Shown piece by piece: positions 44,101-52,581 of a DNA stretch of 64,000 bases. The translations under genes and the position numbers were made by a program. Source of the stretch: Rhodoferax sp. BLA1 (lineage in GTDB: Bacteria; Pseudomonadota; Gammaproteobacteria; Burkholderiales; Burkholderiaceae_C). How positions within the stretch are numbered: the stretch's first letter is position 1; each line of letters opens with the position of its first letter. The notes beneath the pieces were generated by a model. The model did no database searches. It had not been told where the DNA came from and saw nothing but the letters and a program-made list of their open reading frames with translations. The DNA is taken from NCBI RefSeq assembly GCF_013416775.1, contig NZ_SZVI01000010.1:248001-312000 (forward strand), given 5' to 3'.

Positions 44101-45207
44101 CTTTTTGTCGGCATTGGCCAGCCGGTTCAAGCGGGCCAGGGCCAGGGCTTTGCCGACCACCGCCGCCGTTTGCTCGGGAATGGCTTGAACCTGTTCGCTG
44201 GCTTTGTTGGTGGCAGCGGCCACCATCACATCCAACACACCGGCATATTCAGGTTGCGACAGGTAGAAGGGTACGTCCATGAGGCTGATGCCCACCGGAT
44301 CTTGCGCCCACACATCGGCATCCGCTTTTCGGTAAGCCATGGCCTGGATCACCGGGATGCCCAGCTTGTCAAACTCGGCGCGGCGGCCTTCTGGATTGAG
44401 CAAAATCTGGGTGCTGATCAGCACGTTGGCCAGCGCTTGGCCTTCGGGAGCCAGCAGCCGGGTGATGGCGCTGTTGTCCATCACCGGGCTGTAAAAAGCC
44501 AGAGGCACCGCGCCAGCGGCCTCGATGCGGGTGATCAGGTCGTCGATCAGGCCGGTTTGTTCTGCGGCGATGGCCTGTTGGTGAAAGGCGATGGCCACCA
44601 CTGGTTTGCCCCGCACATCACCCCTCCAGCGCAGGTAGGCTGCGGTGTTGTCAAACACCAGTTGGGGCGCCTTGGGGTGGTAGATGGCTGTGGCGGCAAA
44701 CACCTGGGGTGGGGCCAGGTGTTGCCAGGGTTGGCGCGCCAGATGGGCGGCCAGGGTGGCAAAAAAGCCCGCGTTGTTGGTGCGCCCACCATTCACGTAG
44801 TAGGCGTGCAGGCGTTTTGCCAGGTCGTCGGGTAGGTGTTGCCATTGCGGCTGGCTGGTGTGTAACCACAAAACGGGTGTTCTGGCCAGCGCCAGGGCGG
44901 GCAGTGCGTCTTTCACTTTGGCGGATATGGCCTCCTGGATGTGGTCGCGCGGTGCGTCAAACATCACCGCGTCAAACCCTTGCCAGAGGCTGGCGTCGAC
45001 GTTGCCGAGTTTTTCAACAAACCTGGCTTCGACCTGGATGCCATAAGGCGCTGCCACCGCCGACAAAACCCGAAACTTGCCGGGTGTGATCGGGCTGGTG
45101 GTGACAAACAGCACCGATGCGGCGAAGGATGTCAGTGGCAAACACAGCAAACAACACCAAGCCAGCAGCCGCAGCGCAAAGCGCTGGGCAAGTGATAAAC
45201 AACACAT
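41155..45207 (-). CDS. Exported, membrane-tethered CobN/Mg-chelatase-H-like protein (HmuS-like)
   Basis: 1350 aa. An N-terminal signal peptide (cleavage about residue 29, TSFA) sends the chelatase-H fold to the periplasm. The conserved family block HYGTHGTQEWLPGKE lies near residue 553. A Pro/Ala-rich linker (about 1285-1315) leads to one C-terminal membrane span (LLLLALSLLFLAPLAGAW). Cytosolic cobaltochelatase CobN has neither signal nor anchor, and no CobS/CobT-type AAA subunits are present, so vitamin B12 chelation is unlikely. The context (heme-type receptor, ChaN, ExbB-like, DUF2149) fits removal of metal from heme or passage of a porphyrin, as proposed for HmuS. Confidence 0.82.
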   Translation of the reverse strand: MCCLSLAQRFALRLLAWCCLLCLPLTSFAASVLFVTTSPITPGKFRVLSAVAAPYGIQVEARFVEKLGNVDASLWQGFDAVMFDAPRDHIQEAISAKVKDALPALALARTPVLWLHTSQPQWQHLPDDLAKRLHAYYVNGGRTNNAGFFATLAAHLARQPWQHLAPPQVFAATAIYHPKAPQLVFDNTAAYLRWRGDVRGKPVVAIAFHQQAIAAEQTGLIDDLITRIEAAGAVPLAFYSPVMDNSAITRLLAPEGQALANVLISTQILLNPEGRRAEFDKLGIPVIQAMAYRKADADVWAQDPVGISLMDVPFYLSQPEYAGVLDVMVAAATNKASEQVQAIPEQTAAVVGKALALARLNRLANADKKVAFMFWNYPPGEKNLGASFMNLPTSLEATLAAMKAAGYRTETPDAATLTRQMQRLLKPFYRPGTVADEMDALVRDGLAELMPLATYKTWLASLPDAQREAWVTAVGHPDKSVFLVQRDGKTYFAIPRLKLGNISILPQPPRGEPAGGGVYAKNKAIYHSSSAAPPHSYMAGYLWMREQFKADALIHYGTHGTQEWLPGKERGLSVTDYALLAIGNVPVIYPYIVDNIGEAVQTKRRGRAVNISYQTPPFAPAGLHSVLTQLHDDLHAWLAQDEGVVKEQLRAQLMATVAKERIDLDMGWSQTRMAQEFPTFVNALHDHLHELAQTAQPLGLHTFGKGAGEHGQLATVLMMLGAPFWEATAVFVDGNNKQADEAVVTDFSKIAQTAPYQLLRRHLVQGAAVDTLPPKLRAMVAQGQRWFTDLQAEGETRGLLAALDGRYIPTSYGGDPIKNPDSLPTGRNLYGFDPSRVPTQAAWKAGQEALDKLVAAHRQKTGVMPSKFTFSLWSVETMRHQGLLEAQALWAMGVEPVWDAGGRVVDVKLVPRQTLGRPRIDVVLSATGLYRDHFPNVLKQLARAAQLAAQATNEADNAVAHNTRTVAGQLAAQGWRTEAAQKAGETRIFASASGNYGSGLDDAALATDTWKSKAEGDRKMAELYLRKMQFAYGPDEADWGKSGADLASAAGADGSTAVNLYATQLKGTQAAVLARSSNLYGMLTTDDPFQYLGGIAAAVRYIDGKAPELLISNLRGTGSGKAEDAASFLAKELATRNFHPGHIQALMKEGYAGTTQMLDSLNNFTGWTTVAREIVRDDQWQEFADVYVRDKHQLGITQWMERNNPHALAQMMERMLEMARQGYWQADSATVDELKARYKDLAQRFDVRTDNRSLQEFVGLPGYGLSQSQVPQEALMSPSAPRAVNRPVAAPAAAPVPQPAPAPVPPQITGLKLESVQPETPNALEPLLLLALSLLFLAPLAGAWQQWRTT

Positions 45208-45216
45208 TGGTTGAGC

Positions 45217-47448
45217 TTAAAAGCTATGGGTCAGGCTGACCGTGAAGTTGCGACCGGGCTGGCTGTAGGCATCCACCACATTGCTGCTGGCACTCAGACT
45301 GCGGACATCGGCCCATTCGACGTATTTACGGTCAAACAGGTTGTTGATGCCTGCTGTCAACCGGGTGGCTTTGCTGAACGCGTACCAACCAGAGACATCC
45401 ATCACCGAGTAACCGCCGGGTGTGTAACCGCTGGCGTTGGGGTTGCGTTTTTTGCGATCAACGGCTTTGAACACACTCTCCACACCCCAGCTGGCGCCAT
45501 GGGTGTAGCGCAGCCCCAGCACCAGTTTGTCTGGGTCAATGGTGTCCAGAGGTTTTTTCACACCATTGTTGATCGAGTCACCTTCGGCATGGGCGTAGGC
45601 CGCTGAAACTGTCCAGCCTTTGGCAAAGGACCAGTCCCCACGGAATTCGACACCTTGGATGGTGACATTGTTGAGGTTGATGCTTTGGTACACGTCGGGT
45701 GTAGGCCTGGTGTTGTCCGTGATCAGCACATTGCTGGCGATGAAGTCCTTGTATTTGCCGCGAAAAGCACTGACGCTGTAGCGGCGCGTGGCATCACCGC
45801 CGCGCAGGCCCACTTCAAGGGTGTCACTGGTTTCGGCCTTGAGGTTGGGGTTGCCGATGGAGGTGTAGGGATCTGTCGCTGTCAGGTTGGTTACACCACC
45901 ATTGACCTGGCTGGCTTTGGGTGCACGAAAGCCGTGGGCGTACTGGGTGAAGAAGTTGGTCATGGGTGCCAGTCGCCACACCATACCGAGTTTGGGTGAA
46001 AGCGCGGAGTCACTCAGTTCGGACGGTGTGGTCTGGTTGTTGACCTGGTAGAGCGCGCTGGTTTTGGGTGAGAGCTTGAAGCTGTCGAAGCGCAAACCGG
46101 GGGTCACACTGACCGCGCCTAAGTTGATCTCGTCCTGCACGAAGGCGCCAAAGGTGCTGTAGTCGGTGTCCGGGAAACTGGTGTTGTTGACAAACGCGGT
46201 GCCACTGCTGTTGTAGCCCTCTTTGACCAAGGCCACCTGCGTCCGCGCCACATCCAGCCCATACACCATTCTGTGGGGAATGTCGCGCCCGGCGCTGCTT
46301 TCAAACTGGATGCTGCCACCCACCGTGTCTTCCGAATAGTCGGTGTCGCGGGTGCGCACCAGCGGATTGGTGGAGCGGGCCTCAAAGCCGTATTGGTGGT
46401 TGACGGAGCGCTGGCCGTAGACGCTGGTGAGCAGAACATCAAACCAGGTCGCTTGGGTGGGGATGTACTGGTAATCGATCTTGGCCAGATCGCGGGAGAT
46501 GTTTTCCCGCGCGTCCACTTTGGTGAGTGTCGCTACGGTGAACGGGTCACCAAAAAAGCTCAGGATGTTGGTGTCGTTCTGCCGGTCCAGTGTTTCCATG
46601 GTCAGTTTGACCTGATGACCACCGCCCGGGTTGAAGATCAGTTTGGACAGCAGGTAGTCCACCTCGGTGTCGGACGGGTTGGGCGTGGTGCGGTTCAGGT
46701 TGGCCACATCGTTGGTGCCCATGTTGTCGGTTTCGTGGCCACGCCGGAAGCTGGTCAGGATCATGCCTTGTACGGTGTCACCCTTGAAGGCAAAACTGGG
46801 CGCGACTTGCACCGAGTGGTCGGCCGACGCATAGGCAGTTTTCAGGTTGAACTGGGTCGTATTGCCCAGGGTCAGCAGGTCGGACGGGTCCTTGGTCAGG
46901 AAACTCACCGCACCGGCCAGCCCGTCGGAGCCAAATTGGGTGCTCGATGCACCGCGCAAGATCTCCACACGTTTGTAACCTTCTGACTCCAGTGTGTCGC
47001 CACGTCCGGCGGCATAAGGGCCACTTTCGTAGGTGGCGGGCAGACTCACACCGTCCACCTGCAGACGCACCTGGTCACCCTCCAGGCCTCGGATGTTGAC
47101 CCCCTCGTTGCCACCGCGGCCGGTGTTGTAGAACACGCCAGAGGCTCGGTTCGGCTGGGCCCGCACCGAGACACCCACTTCGTTTTTGAGCAAATCCTCC
47201 AGATCGGTTGGATTCTGGTTGGCGATATCTTGCGCGGTGATGGTGGTGATGGTGGCTGGCACATCATCGAGTTCTTGCTCCACACGGCTGCCGCTGACCA
47301 CCACCACTTTGAGTGTGGCAGAGGTTTGTGCCTGTGGTTCGTTCGCCAGTGCGGTTTGCCCCCAGCTTGCGGCCGTGCCCCAAGCAAGCCCCAGGCACAG
47401 GGAGAGTTTGGTCAGAGAAAAATCACCAGAAGTACGCCAATTCGCCAT
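45217..47448 (-). CDS. TonB-dependent heme/hemoglobin-type receptor
   Basis: 743 aa outer-membrane barrel. The signal peptide is followed by a TonB-box-like segment (TLKVVVVSGSR), a plug domain (VPATITTITAQDIANQNPTDLEDLLKNEVGV; VEILRGASSTQFGSDGLAG) and a barrel ending in VSLTHSF. The heme-receptor boxes FRAP (YAHGFRAPK, about 503) and NPNL (IGNPNLKAET, about 532) are visible. ATG 47448 is preferred because GGAT lies upstream and an upstream in-frame start (47508) precedes a hydrophilic stretch. First gene of a five-gene operon with 9 bases or overlap between members. Confidence 0.92.
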   Translation of the reverse strand: MANWRTSGDFSLTKLSLCLGLAWGTAASWGQTALANEPQAQTSATLKVVVVSGSRVEQELDDVPATITTITAQDIANQNPTDLEDLLKNEVGVSVRAQPNRASGVFYNTGRGGNEGVNIRGLEGDQVRLQVDGVSLPATYESGPYAAGRGDTLESEGYKRVEILRGASSTQFGSDGLAGAVSFLTKDPSDLLTLGNTTQFNLKTAYASADHSVQVAPSFAFKGDTVQGMILTSFRRGHETDNMGTNDVANLNRTTPNPSDTEVDYLLSKLIFNPGGGHQVKLTMETLDRQNDTNILSFFGDPFTVATLTKVDARENISRDLAKIDYQYIPTQATWFDVLLTSVYGQRSVNHQYGFEARSTNPLVRTRDTDYSEDTVGGSIQFESSAGRDIPHRMVYGLDVARTQVALVKEGYNSSGTAFVNNTSFPDTDYSTFGAFVQDEINLGAVSVTPGLRFDSFKLSPKTSALYQVNNQTTPSELSDSALSPKLGMVWRLAPMTNFFTQYAHGFRAPKASQVNGGVTNLTATDPYTSIGNPNLKAETSDTLEVGLRGGDATRRYSVSAFRGKYKDFIASNVLITDNTRPTPDVYQSINLNNVTIQGVEFRGDWSFAKGWTVSAAYAHAEGDSINNGVKKPLDTIDPDKLVLGLRYTHGASWGVESVFKAVDRKKRNPNASGYTPGGYSVMDVSGWYAFSKATRLTAGINNLFDRKYVEWADVRSLSASSNVVDAYSQPGRNFTVSLTHSF

Positions 47449-47562
47449 GAAACATCCTTTAAGAAGTGTGTGATGTGGCTGGCTCTGCTGGTGTTCAACG
47501 CTGGGCAATCTGTGTGCGATGAACTGGTCTGGCTTGGCTTGCTAGATAAGCCTTTCATTCTA

Positions 47563-47582
47563 TATGAGAAGCATTCGCATTT
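47563..47582. promoter_or_regulatory. Fur-like box between the heme receptor and cytochrome c genes
   Basis: TATGAGAAGCATTCGCATTT, in the divergent gap between the receptor operon (minus) and cytochrome c gene (plus). A second GATAA-N5-TTATC palindrome follows at 47585-47599, so two adjacent Fur dimers are possible. Confidence 0.65.
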
Positions 47583-47584
47583 AA

Positions 47585-47599
47585 GATAAGATGGTTATC
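47585..47599. promoter_or_regulatory. GATAA-N5-TTATC palindrome, possible second Fur site
   Basis: GATAAGATGGTTATC, three bases beyond the first Fur-like box. The outer half-sites equal those of the classical Fur consensus, with a shorter spacer. Confidence 0.45.
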
Positions 47600-47645
47600 C
47601 GATGCTCAGACGGAGCGTTTTCTTTCATGAATGGAGAGACACACA

Positions 47646-47987
47646 ATGAAGTCAATCAAGCTATCTCTGTTGTTTGGTGCTGGTCTGTTGTTGGCCGGTG
47701 CGGCGCAAGCAGACGAAGCGCTGGCCAAAGCCAAGGGCTGCCTGGCCTGCCATACGGTCGAAGCCAAGGTGTTGGGGCCGGCCTACAAGGCGGTGGCCAA
47801 AAAATACAAAGGTAAAAAAGACGCAGAGGCCACATTGGCGCAACACATCCTCAAAGGCACACCGATGCCTGCGGGTATGGGTTGGCAAAAGGAAGGTCAG
47901 GCCAGCTTGCCGTTTATGCCGGCCAATGCCTCGGTGAGCCCGGCCGATGCCAGCAAACTGGCCAAGTGGATTCTCAGCCTTCAGTAG
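47646..47987 (+). CDS. Small class I cytochrome c
   Basis: 113 aa periplasmic monoheme cytochrome. The signal peptide ends at AQA (residue 22). The heme motif CLACH is at 32-36 and the likely Met ligand is in LPFMPANASV near the C-terminus. It resembles cytochrome c-551/552. ATG 47646 with GGAGAG upstream is chosen over ATG 47631. Its place beside iron-uptake genes and a Fur-like box suggests iron-dependent control; its redox partner is unknown (perhaps the di-heme protein). Confidence 0.92.
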   Translation: MKSIKLSLLFGAGLLLAGAAQADEALAKAKGCLACHTVEAKVLGPAYKAVAKKYKGKKDAEATLAQHILKGTPMPAGMGWQKEGQASLPFMPANASVSPADASKLAKWILSLQ

Positions 47988-48099
47988 GGGGTATTGAACA
48001 CCCGCCCATGAACTGGCGCGGATGTTGCTGAAAGCGTCAGGGGCAGGGCGCTTGGTTGGGCAACTGCACTCGACTGCCGGTGCAGATATATTAAAAACA

Positions 48100-48136
48100 A
48101 TAGCTATCATCCCTTATGGAATAAGGGATGGAGGCC
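48100..48136. repeat. Dispersed hairpin repeat, probable bidirectional terminator
   Basis: CATCCCTTAT (48108-48117), loop GGA, ATAAGGGATG (48121-48130): a perfect ten-pair stem, flanked by TAGCTAT and GGAGGCC. It lies between the convergent cytochrome c and imelysin genes, 45 bases past the end of the imelysin frame. Confidence 0.75.
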
Positions 48137-48180
48137 AATTTCTTACATAATGACCAGTTGCGTTGGCAACCGGGTCAGCT

Positions 48181-49386
48181 TCACGGCTCGACCAGGGTCA
48201 GCTTCTTGATGCCCACCGCGCTGGCAGCGGCCACCAGGTCTTTGCTTTGTTGGGTCAGGCTGGCGATGGTTTTCTGGATACGCTGGCGACCCGGGGCGTC
48301 TTTGGCGCCCATGATTTCGCGGTCAAACGGGGCCTGGATGGCCTCGGCAGCGGCTACCGACTGGGCGATTTGCTGTGAGGTTTTTTCGGCCAGAGCCGCG
48401 TCGGTCAGCGCGGTCAGGTCGCGTAACGAGGGGCCGCTGACCACGGTGCCGTCCAACCGTTTGTAGCTGCCGAGCCAGACGTTCTGGATGCCTTTGGCGT
48501 TGGTGGCGGCATCGCGATGGGTGTTGTCTGAGAAGCAGGAGTGTTCGTCTTCCTGGTCCTGGCTGTTGAGCGCCACTTCCAGCCGCTCACCGGCGAGTTC
48601 ACCGCGTGACAGTGAACCCAGACCAACCAGCATCTTGCGCACAGACTCCTTGCCACCTTTCTCGAACTTGGCGCGGTAGTTGCCCTTGACATCGGGTGCC
48701 CAGGCCTTGACCAGGCTGGCGCTGTCATCCACCAGCAGGTCCGTCACCGTTTTCAGGTACAGGCGGCGGCGCTCGGCGTTGGGTGCTTTGCCGTCGACAA
48801 AGTCTTCAAAACTGCGCGCACCGGGACCGGTTTCGGACAAGTCCTGGCCCCACAGGAAGAACTCGACGGCGTGCCAACCGGTGGCAATGTTTTCTTCACC
48901 ACCACGCTCGTTCTGGGCGATCAGGCTTTTGCGGTTGATGGCAAATTTTTTGTTGTTGATCAGGCCCGCGTTGGGTTTGTCTTTGACCGAGTCCACAAAG
49001 GACTCGTCCATCGGCCAGGCGTTCATGCGGCCTTCCGGGCCACTGTCGCTGTCGATCGGACCGCCGTAAAAACGGAAGGCCTCGGTCTGGCCATAAGCCT
49101 CACGGGCGTTCAGCCAGGCTTGTTTGGCGGCATCCTGCGTGGCGCTGGAGGGATTGGCCAAAAAGCTGTTGACAGCGGTCTGCAGTGCGACGGCCGCCTG
49201 GTGCACGTCCTGGTAGTTGGCGTGCACCAGTGTGGCGTATTGCGTCACCACGGCGGCGTGGGTCACGCTGGTTTGGTTGCTGGCGGCGGCGACCGAGGTC
49301 TGGGCTGATGCGCTTGGCAAAAGCGCGGGCACGGTCAAAGAACCGAGGGCGAGGGCGGTTGCCAAAGACAGGGAGTGAAGTTTCAT
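48181..49386 (-). CDS. Imelysin-family iron-regulated periplasmic protein (IcmP/IrpA-like)
   Basis: 401 aa with a signal peptide ending near SASA (residue 28). The full imelysin motif GWHAVEFFLWGQD is present near 171-183, and the downstream SFVDSVKDKPNAGLINNKKF and EDEHSCFSDNTHRD segments match the IcmP/IrpA group. It is divergent from the siderophore receptor with a Fur-like box in between (49427-49446). In Pseudomonas the related gene is directly joined to the di-heme/imelysin/DUF1513 genes; here the heme operon and cytochrome lie between. Confidence 0.93.
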   Translation of the reverse strand: MKLHSLSLATALALGSLTVPALLPSASAQTSVAAASNQTSVTHAAVVTQYATLVHANYQDVHQAAVALQTAVNSFLANPSSATQDAAKQAWLNAREAYGQTEAFRFYGGPIDSDSGPEGRMNAWPMDESFVDSVKDKPNAGLINNKKFAINRKSLIAQNERGGEENIATGWHAVEFFLWGQDLSETGPGARSFEDFVDGKAPNAERRRLYLKTVTDLLVDDSASLVKAWAPDVKGNYRAKFEKGGKESVRKMLVGLGSLSRGELAGERLEVALNSQDQEDEHSCFSDNTHRDAATNAKGIQNVWLGSYKRLDGTVVSGPSLRDLTALTDAALAEKTSQQIAQSVAAAEAIQAPFDREIMGAKDAPGRQRIQKTIASLTQQSKDLVAAASAVGIKKLTLVEP

Positions 49387-49426
49387 GAGGGTCCTTGTGG
49401 TGAGTGAACAACGTATGATATTTCAC

Positions 49427-49446
49427 AATAAGAACGATTCGTATTT
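49427..49446. promoter_or_regulatory. Fur-like box between imelysin and siderophore receptor genes
   Basis: AATAAGAACGATTCGTATTT, with the inner palindrome ACGA-T-TCGT at 49434-49442. It is well placed to control both divergent genes. Confidence 0.65.
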
Positions 49447-49576
49447 GTGATAGACTAAATTTTCGGCGGCTGCCTTCACCCCACTGCAGCCAGCCTTCAC
49501 CAGCCAGTCAAGTCACGTCACCGTTCTACGGTGCCTGTGTCCTAGCCAGCCAACACCCAACCAGGTACCAAACGCT

Positions 49577-51895
49577 ATGACACAACCACATCCAAAATTT
49601 ACTAAAAAAATGCCTGTAGACCTTATGGTAAAAGGGTGTAGTGCTACTAAATCAATAGTTAACCCGCAATTGCTGCCGATTGGTGCCATGTTGTTGGCGG
49701 GCTCCATGAGTGCGCTGGCGCAAGAAACCACCACGGCCTATGACAAAACCCTCAAGCCGGTGGTGGTCAAGGAGAAGGCGGAGGCGCCTGAAGGCCGTGA
49801 CTCGGTTCGCGCCACCCAGACCACCATCGGCAAGGGTGTGCAACAACTGCGCGACATCCCTCAGTCAGTCACCGTGGTGACCGAGCGGCTGATTGATGAG
49901 CGCAATCTGGACACTGTCAAAGAGGCCTTGAAAGTGACTGCTGGCATCTCGTTCCAGGCGGCGGAGGGCGGTGAGGAAGACATCAAGCTGCGCGGTTTTT
50001 CGTTGGCCTCCACTGGCGACATTTTTGTGGATGGCATGCGTGACCCGGCTTTTTACGAGCGTGACACCTTCAGCCTGGACCGTATGGAGGTGATGCGTGG
50101 TTCCGCCTCGATGTTGTTTGGCCGTGGCTCCACAGGTGGCGCAGTGAACCTGGTCAACAAGGCGCCGACCCTGTTTGGTGACAACCAGGTGGATGTGACT
50201 GTCGGCAGCCACAACCACCGCCGTGTGGTGGGTGACTTCAACATCCAGACGGCCGACGATGCCGCCTTGCGCATCAACACCATGGTCACCGAGGCCGACA
50301 ACAACGGTGCGGGCAGCAGCCTGGACAAGAAGGGTATTTCAGCCACCTACCGCTGGAACATTGGTGAAAAAGACGAGTTCTCGGCCAGCCTTTACCACCT
50401 GGATAACAACAATGGCATGAACTACGGCATGCCGTGGATTCGGCCGACTGCGTCATCCCCTACCAGCGCTACCACCACCTTGCCGCTGGACCCGACCGCG
50501 TATTACGGCATGGCCAGCGACTACAACGCGGGCACCGCCACCACCGGCACCTTCACCCACACGCACCGTTTTGATGCTGACAGCACGCTCAAAACCCAGA
50601 TTCGCAAGGGTGAATACACCCGTGATCAGCGGGCGGGTACGGTGCGCTTGTGTCAGGGCAGCACCAACCAGGCAGGTGTTTACGCCCCTAACGCCGCTTG
50701 CCCGACGGTGACCAATGCCAACCTGAGCAATTTCAGCAATGCCACGGTGTTGACGCGTGGCACCCAGCTGAAGATTCAGGATATGGACACCCTGTATGCC
50801 CAAAGTGATTACCAGACCAAGTTCCAGGCCTGGGGTTTGCAGCACGAGTTGTTGACCGGTGTTGATGTGGCGCGTGAAACCAAAACGGTCTACGGTGCCC
50901 GCTCGGCCACGCAGGGTGGGGTGGTGCCAACCAAACCTGCCACCACCGTGGGTGCTCCCAACGATGGTGCCTGGGTGAATGAGTCTTCTCGTGTGCTGCG
51001 TACAACCAGTGACTACACCTCCAGCGGCTGGGGTGCCTACATGCAGGACTTGGTTGAAGTAGCGCCACACTGGAAAGTGCTGGCAGGGCTGCGGTTTGAC
51101 CATCTGAGTGGCGACTACACCAGTTACAACCTGTCCAACTCCAATGTGGCTTCGCAAGCCAGCTATCAGATGAAGGTGTCGGAACTCAGCAAGCGTGTGG
51201 GTGTGTTGTACCAACCCAATGATCTGCATTCTTACCACTTCTCGGCAGCCACCTCGTTCAACACCTCCGGTGATGCCTATTCGCTGGGGGCGACCAATGC
51301 CAACATCCCGCCCGAGCAGAGTGTCAACATCGAGTTGGGTGCCAAACTCGATACCGAAGACCAGCGCTTCACCACCCGGGTCGCGGTCTTCCGATCTACC
51401 AAACTGCATGAGCGCAACACCGATCCACTGGTCGATCTGGTCACGCTCTCAGGCAAACGCCATGTGGCCGGGGCAGAGATTGACATCGCTGGCAGGCTCA
51501 CGCCGCAGTGGGAAATTTATGCCTCGTACATGTGGATGCCGGTGGCGAAGATTGACGTCGGTGTGGCTGGCTCGGAAGGTGAGGGCACACGCCCCTCCAA
51601 TACGCCTTACCACAGTGGCTCGTTCTGGAACACCTACCAACTCAACGCCCAATGGCGTGTGGGGGCAGGCATCAACTTCCGTGGCCGCCAGACACCTATT
51701 CGCAACCCCGGCTGGGAAGTGCCCAGCTGGGTCACGGCGGATGTGATGGCCGAGTACAAGATGAACGAGAAGGTCACCTTCAAGGCCAGTGTCAGCAACA
51801 TCACCAACAAGCTGTACGCTGACCAGCTGTACTCGGGGCATTACATCCCGGGTGCGGGGCGCTTAGTTCAAGTCACGGGCAGCTTCAAGTTCTGA
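49577..51895 (+). CDS. TonB-dependent siderophore receptor (Fiu/PiuA-like, catecholate type)
   Basis: 772 aa. It has a long N-terminal leader with the hydrophobic stretch [17 protein letters not shown], then a plug ([54 protein letters not shown]) and a barrel ending VTGSFKF. The siderophore-receptor plug signature and the adjacent piuC gene support catecholate siderophore uptake. Starts at 49577, 49610 or 49625 are possible; the leader between them is encoded by a dispersed repeat (49611-49659), so the N-terminus is uncertain. Confidence 0.92.
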   Translation: MTQPHPKFTKKMPVDLMVKGCSATKSIVNPQLLPIGAMLLAGSMSALAQETTTAYDKTLKPVVVKEKAEAPEGRDSVRATQTTIGKGVQQLRDIPQSVTVVTERLIDERNLDTVKEALKVTAGISFQAAEGGEEDIKLRGFSLASTGDIFVDGMRDPAFYERDTFSLDRMEVMRGSASMLFGRGSTGGAVNLVNKAPTLFGDNQVDVTVGSHNHRRVVGDFNIQTADDAALRINTMVTEADNNGAGSSLDKKGISATYRWNIGEKDEFSASLYHLDNNNGMNYGMPWIRPTASSPTSATTTLPLDPTAYYGMASDYNAGTATTGTFTHTHRFDADSTLKTQIRKGEYTRDQRAGTVRLCQGSTNQAGVYAPNAACPTVTNANLSNFSNATVLTRGTQLKIQDMDTLYAQSDYQTKFQAWGLQHELLTGVDVARETKTVYGARSATQGGVVPTKPATTVGAPNDGAWVNESSRVLRTTSDYTSSGWGAYMQDLVEVAPHWKVLAGLRFDHLSGDYTSYNLSNSNVASQASYQMKVSELSKRVGVLYQPNDLHSYHFSAATSFNTSGDAYSLGATNANIPPEQSVNIELGAKLDTEDQRFTTRVAVFRSTKLHERNTDPLVDLVTLSGKRHVAGAEIDIAGRLTPQWEIYASYMWMPVAKIDVGVAGSEGEGTRPSNTPYHSGSFWNTYQLNAQWRVGAGINFRGRQTPIRNPGWEVPSWVTADVMAEYKMNEKVTFKASVSNITNKLYADQLYSGHYIPGAGRLVQVTGSFKF
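49611..49659 (+). repeat. Dispersed hairpin repeat inside the receptor signal region
   Basis: TGCCTGTAGACCTTATGGTA followed by AAAGGGTGTAGTGCTACTAA. It keeps the GCCT(C/G)TAG...CCTTAT...GGG...GCTA pattern. It encodes the polar part of the signal peptide, showing that copies can be tolerated in reading frames. Confidence 0.5.
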
Positions 51896-51900
51896 GCACC

Positions 51901-52581
51901 ATGTTGTTGACGCTACCTCATATCCTGACGCCTGACGAGGTCAACAACGTGAGCGCGCTGCTGGCCAGCGCGCCCTGGGCTGATGGGCGCGCCAGTGCAG
52001 GCGAGCAGGCGGCGCTGGTCAAAAACAACCAGCAATTGCCGCATGAGTGTGAGGCAGCGCAGCAAATTCGGGCAATGGTGCTGCGCGGCTTAGACCGCAG
52101 CAGCACCTTTTTCTCAGCGGCCTTGCCCAAACGGGTGTTCACACCCCGTGTCAACCGTTATGGTGGTGAGAGCAACTATTACGGTAACCACATCGACAAC
52201 GCCATCCGGGCGCTGCCCAACGGTCAAAAGGTGCGCACCGATGTGTCTTGCACGGTGTTCTTGAACGACCCGGACGACTATGACGGTGGTGAACTCACCA
52301 TCGCCGACACCTATGGTCAACAAGCGGTGAAGCTGCCTGCAGGGCACGCGGTGCTTTACCCAGGCACCAGCCTGCATCAGGTCAAGCCCGTCACACGTGG
52401 TCACCGGGTGGCCTGTTTTTTGTGGATCGAGAGCATGGTGCGCAGTGATGAACAGCGTCGTCTGTTGTTTGAGCTGGACATGAACCTGCTGCGCCTGCGC
52501 CAGCAACATGGCGAAAGTGACGAAACCACCGCGCTCACCGGGGTCTACCACAACCTGCTGCGCGGCTGGGCGGACACATGA
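51901..52581 (+). CDS. piuC: Fe(II)/2-oxoglutarate-dependent PKHD-type hydroxylase
   Basis: 226 aa. The facial triad is visible as His97 and Asp99 (NHIDN) and His159 (SLHQV), with Arg169 for 2-oxoglutarate (TRGHRVA). [13 protein letters not shown] and [10 protein letters not shown] are typical of PiuC. It is five bases after the receptor stop, the usual linkage. It probably modifies the siderophore or another iron-limitation target in the cytosol; the substrate is not established. The stop overlaps the next start in ATGA. Confidence 0.94.
   Translation: MLLTLPHILTPDEVNNVSALLASAPWADGRASAGEQAALVKNNQQLPHECEAAQQIRAMVLRGLDRSSTFFSAALPKRVFTPRVNRYGGESNYYGNHIDNAIRALPNGQKVRTDVSCTVFLNDPDDYDGGELTIADTYGQQAVKLPAGHAVLYPGTSLHQVKPVTRGHRVACFLWIESMVRSDEQRRLLFELDMNLLRLRQQHGESDETTALTGVYHNLLRGWADT

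Noticed and set aside
41155-45207. CobN cobaltochelatase for vitamin B12 synthesis
   Set aside because: The protein has an export signal and membrane anchor, its neighbours are heme-type genes, and no AAA chelatase subunits are present. The cobT/cobS genes at the window start are different enzymes with the same letters.
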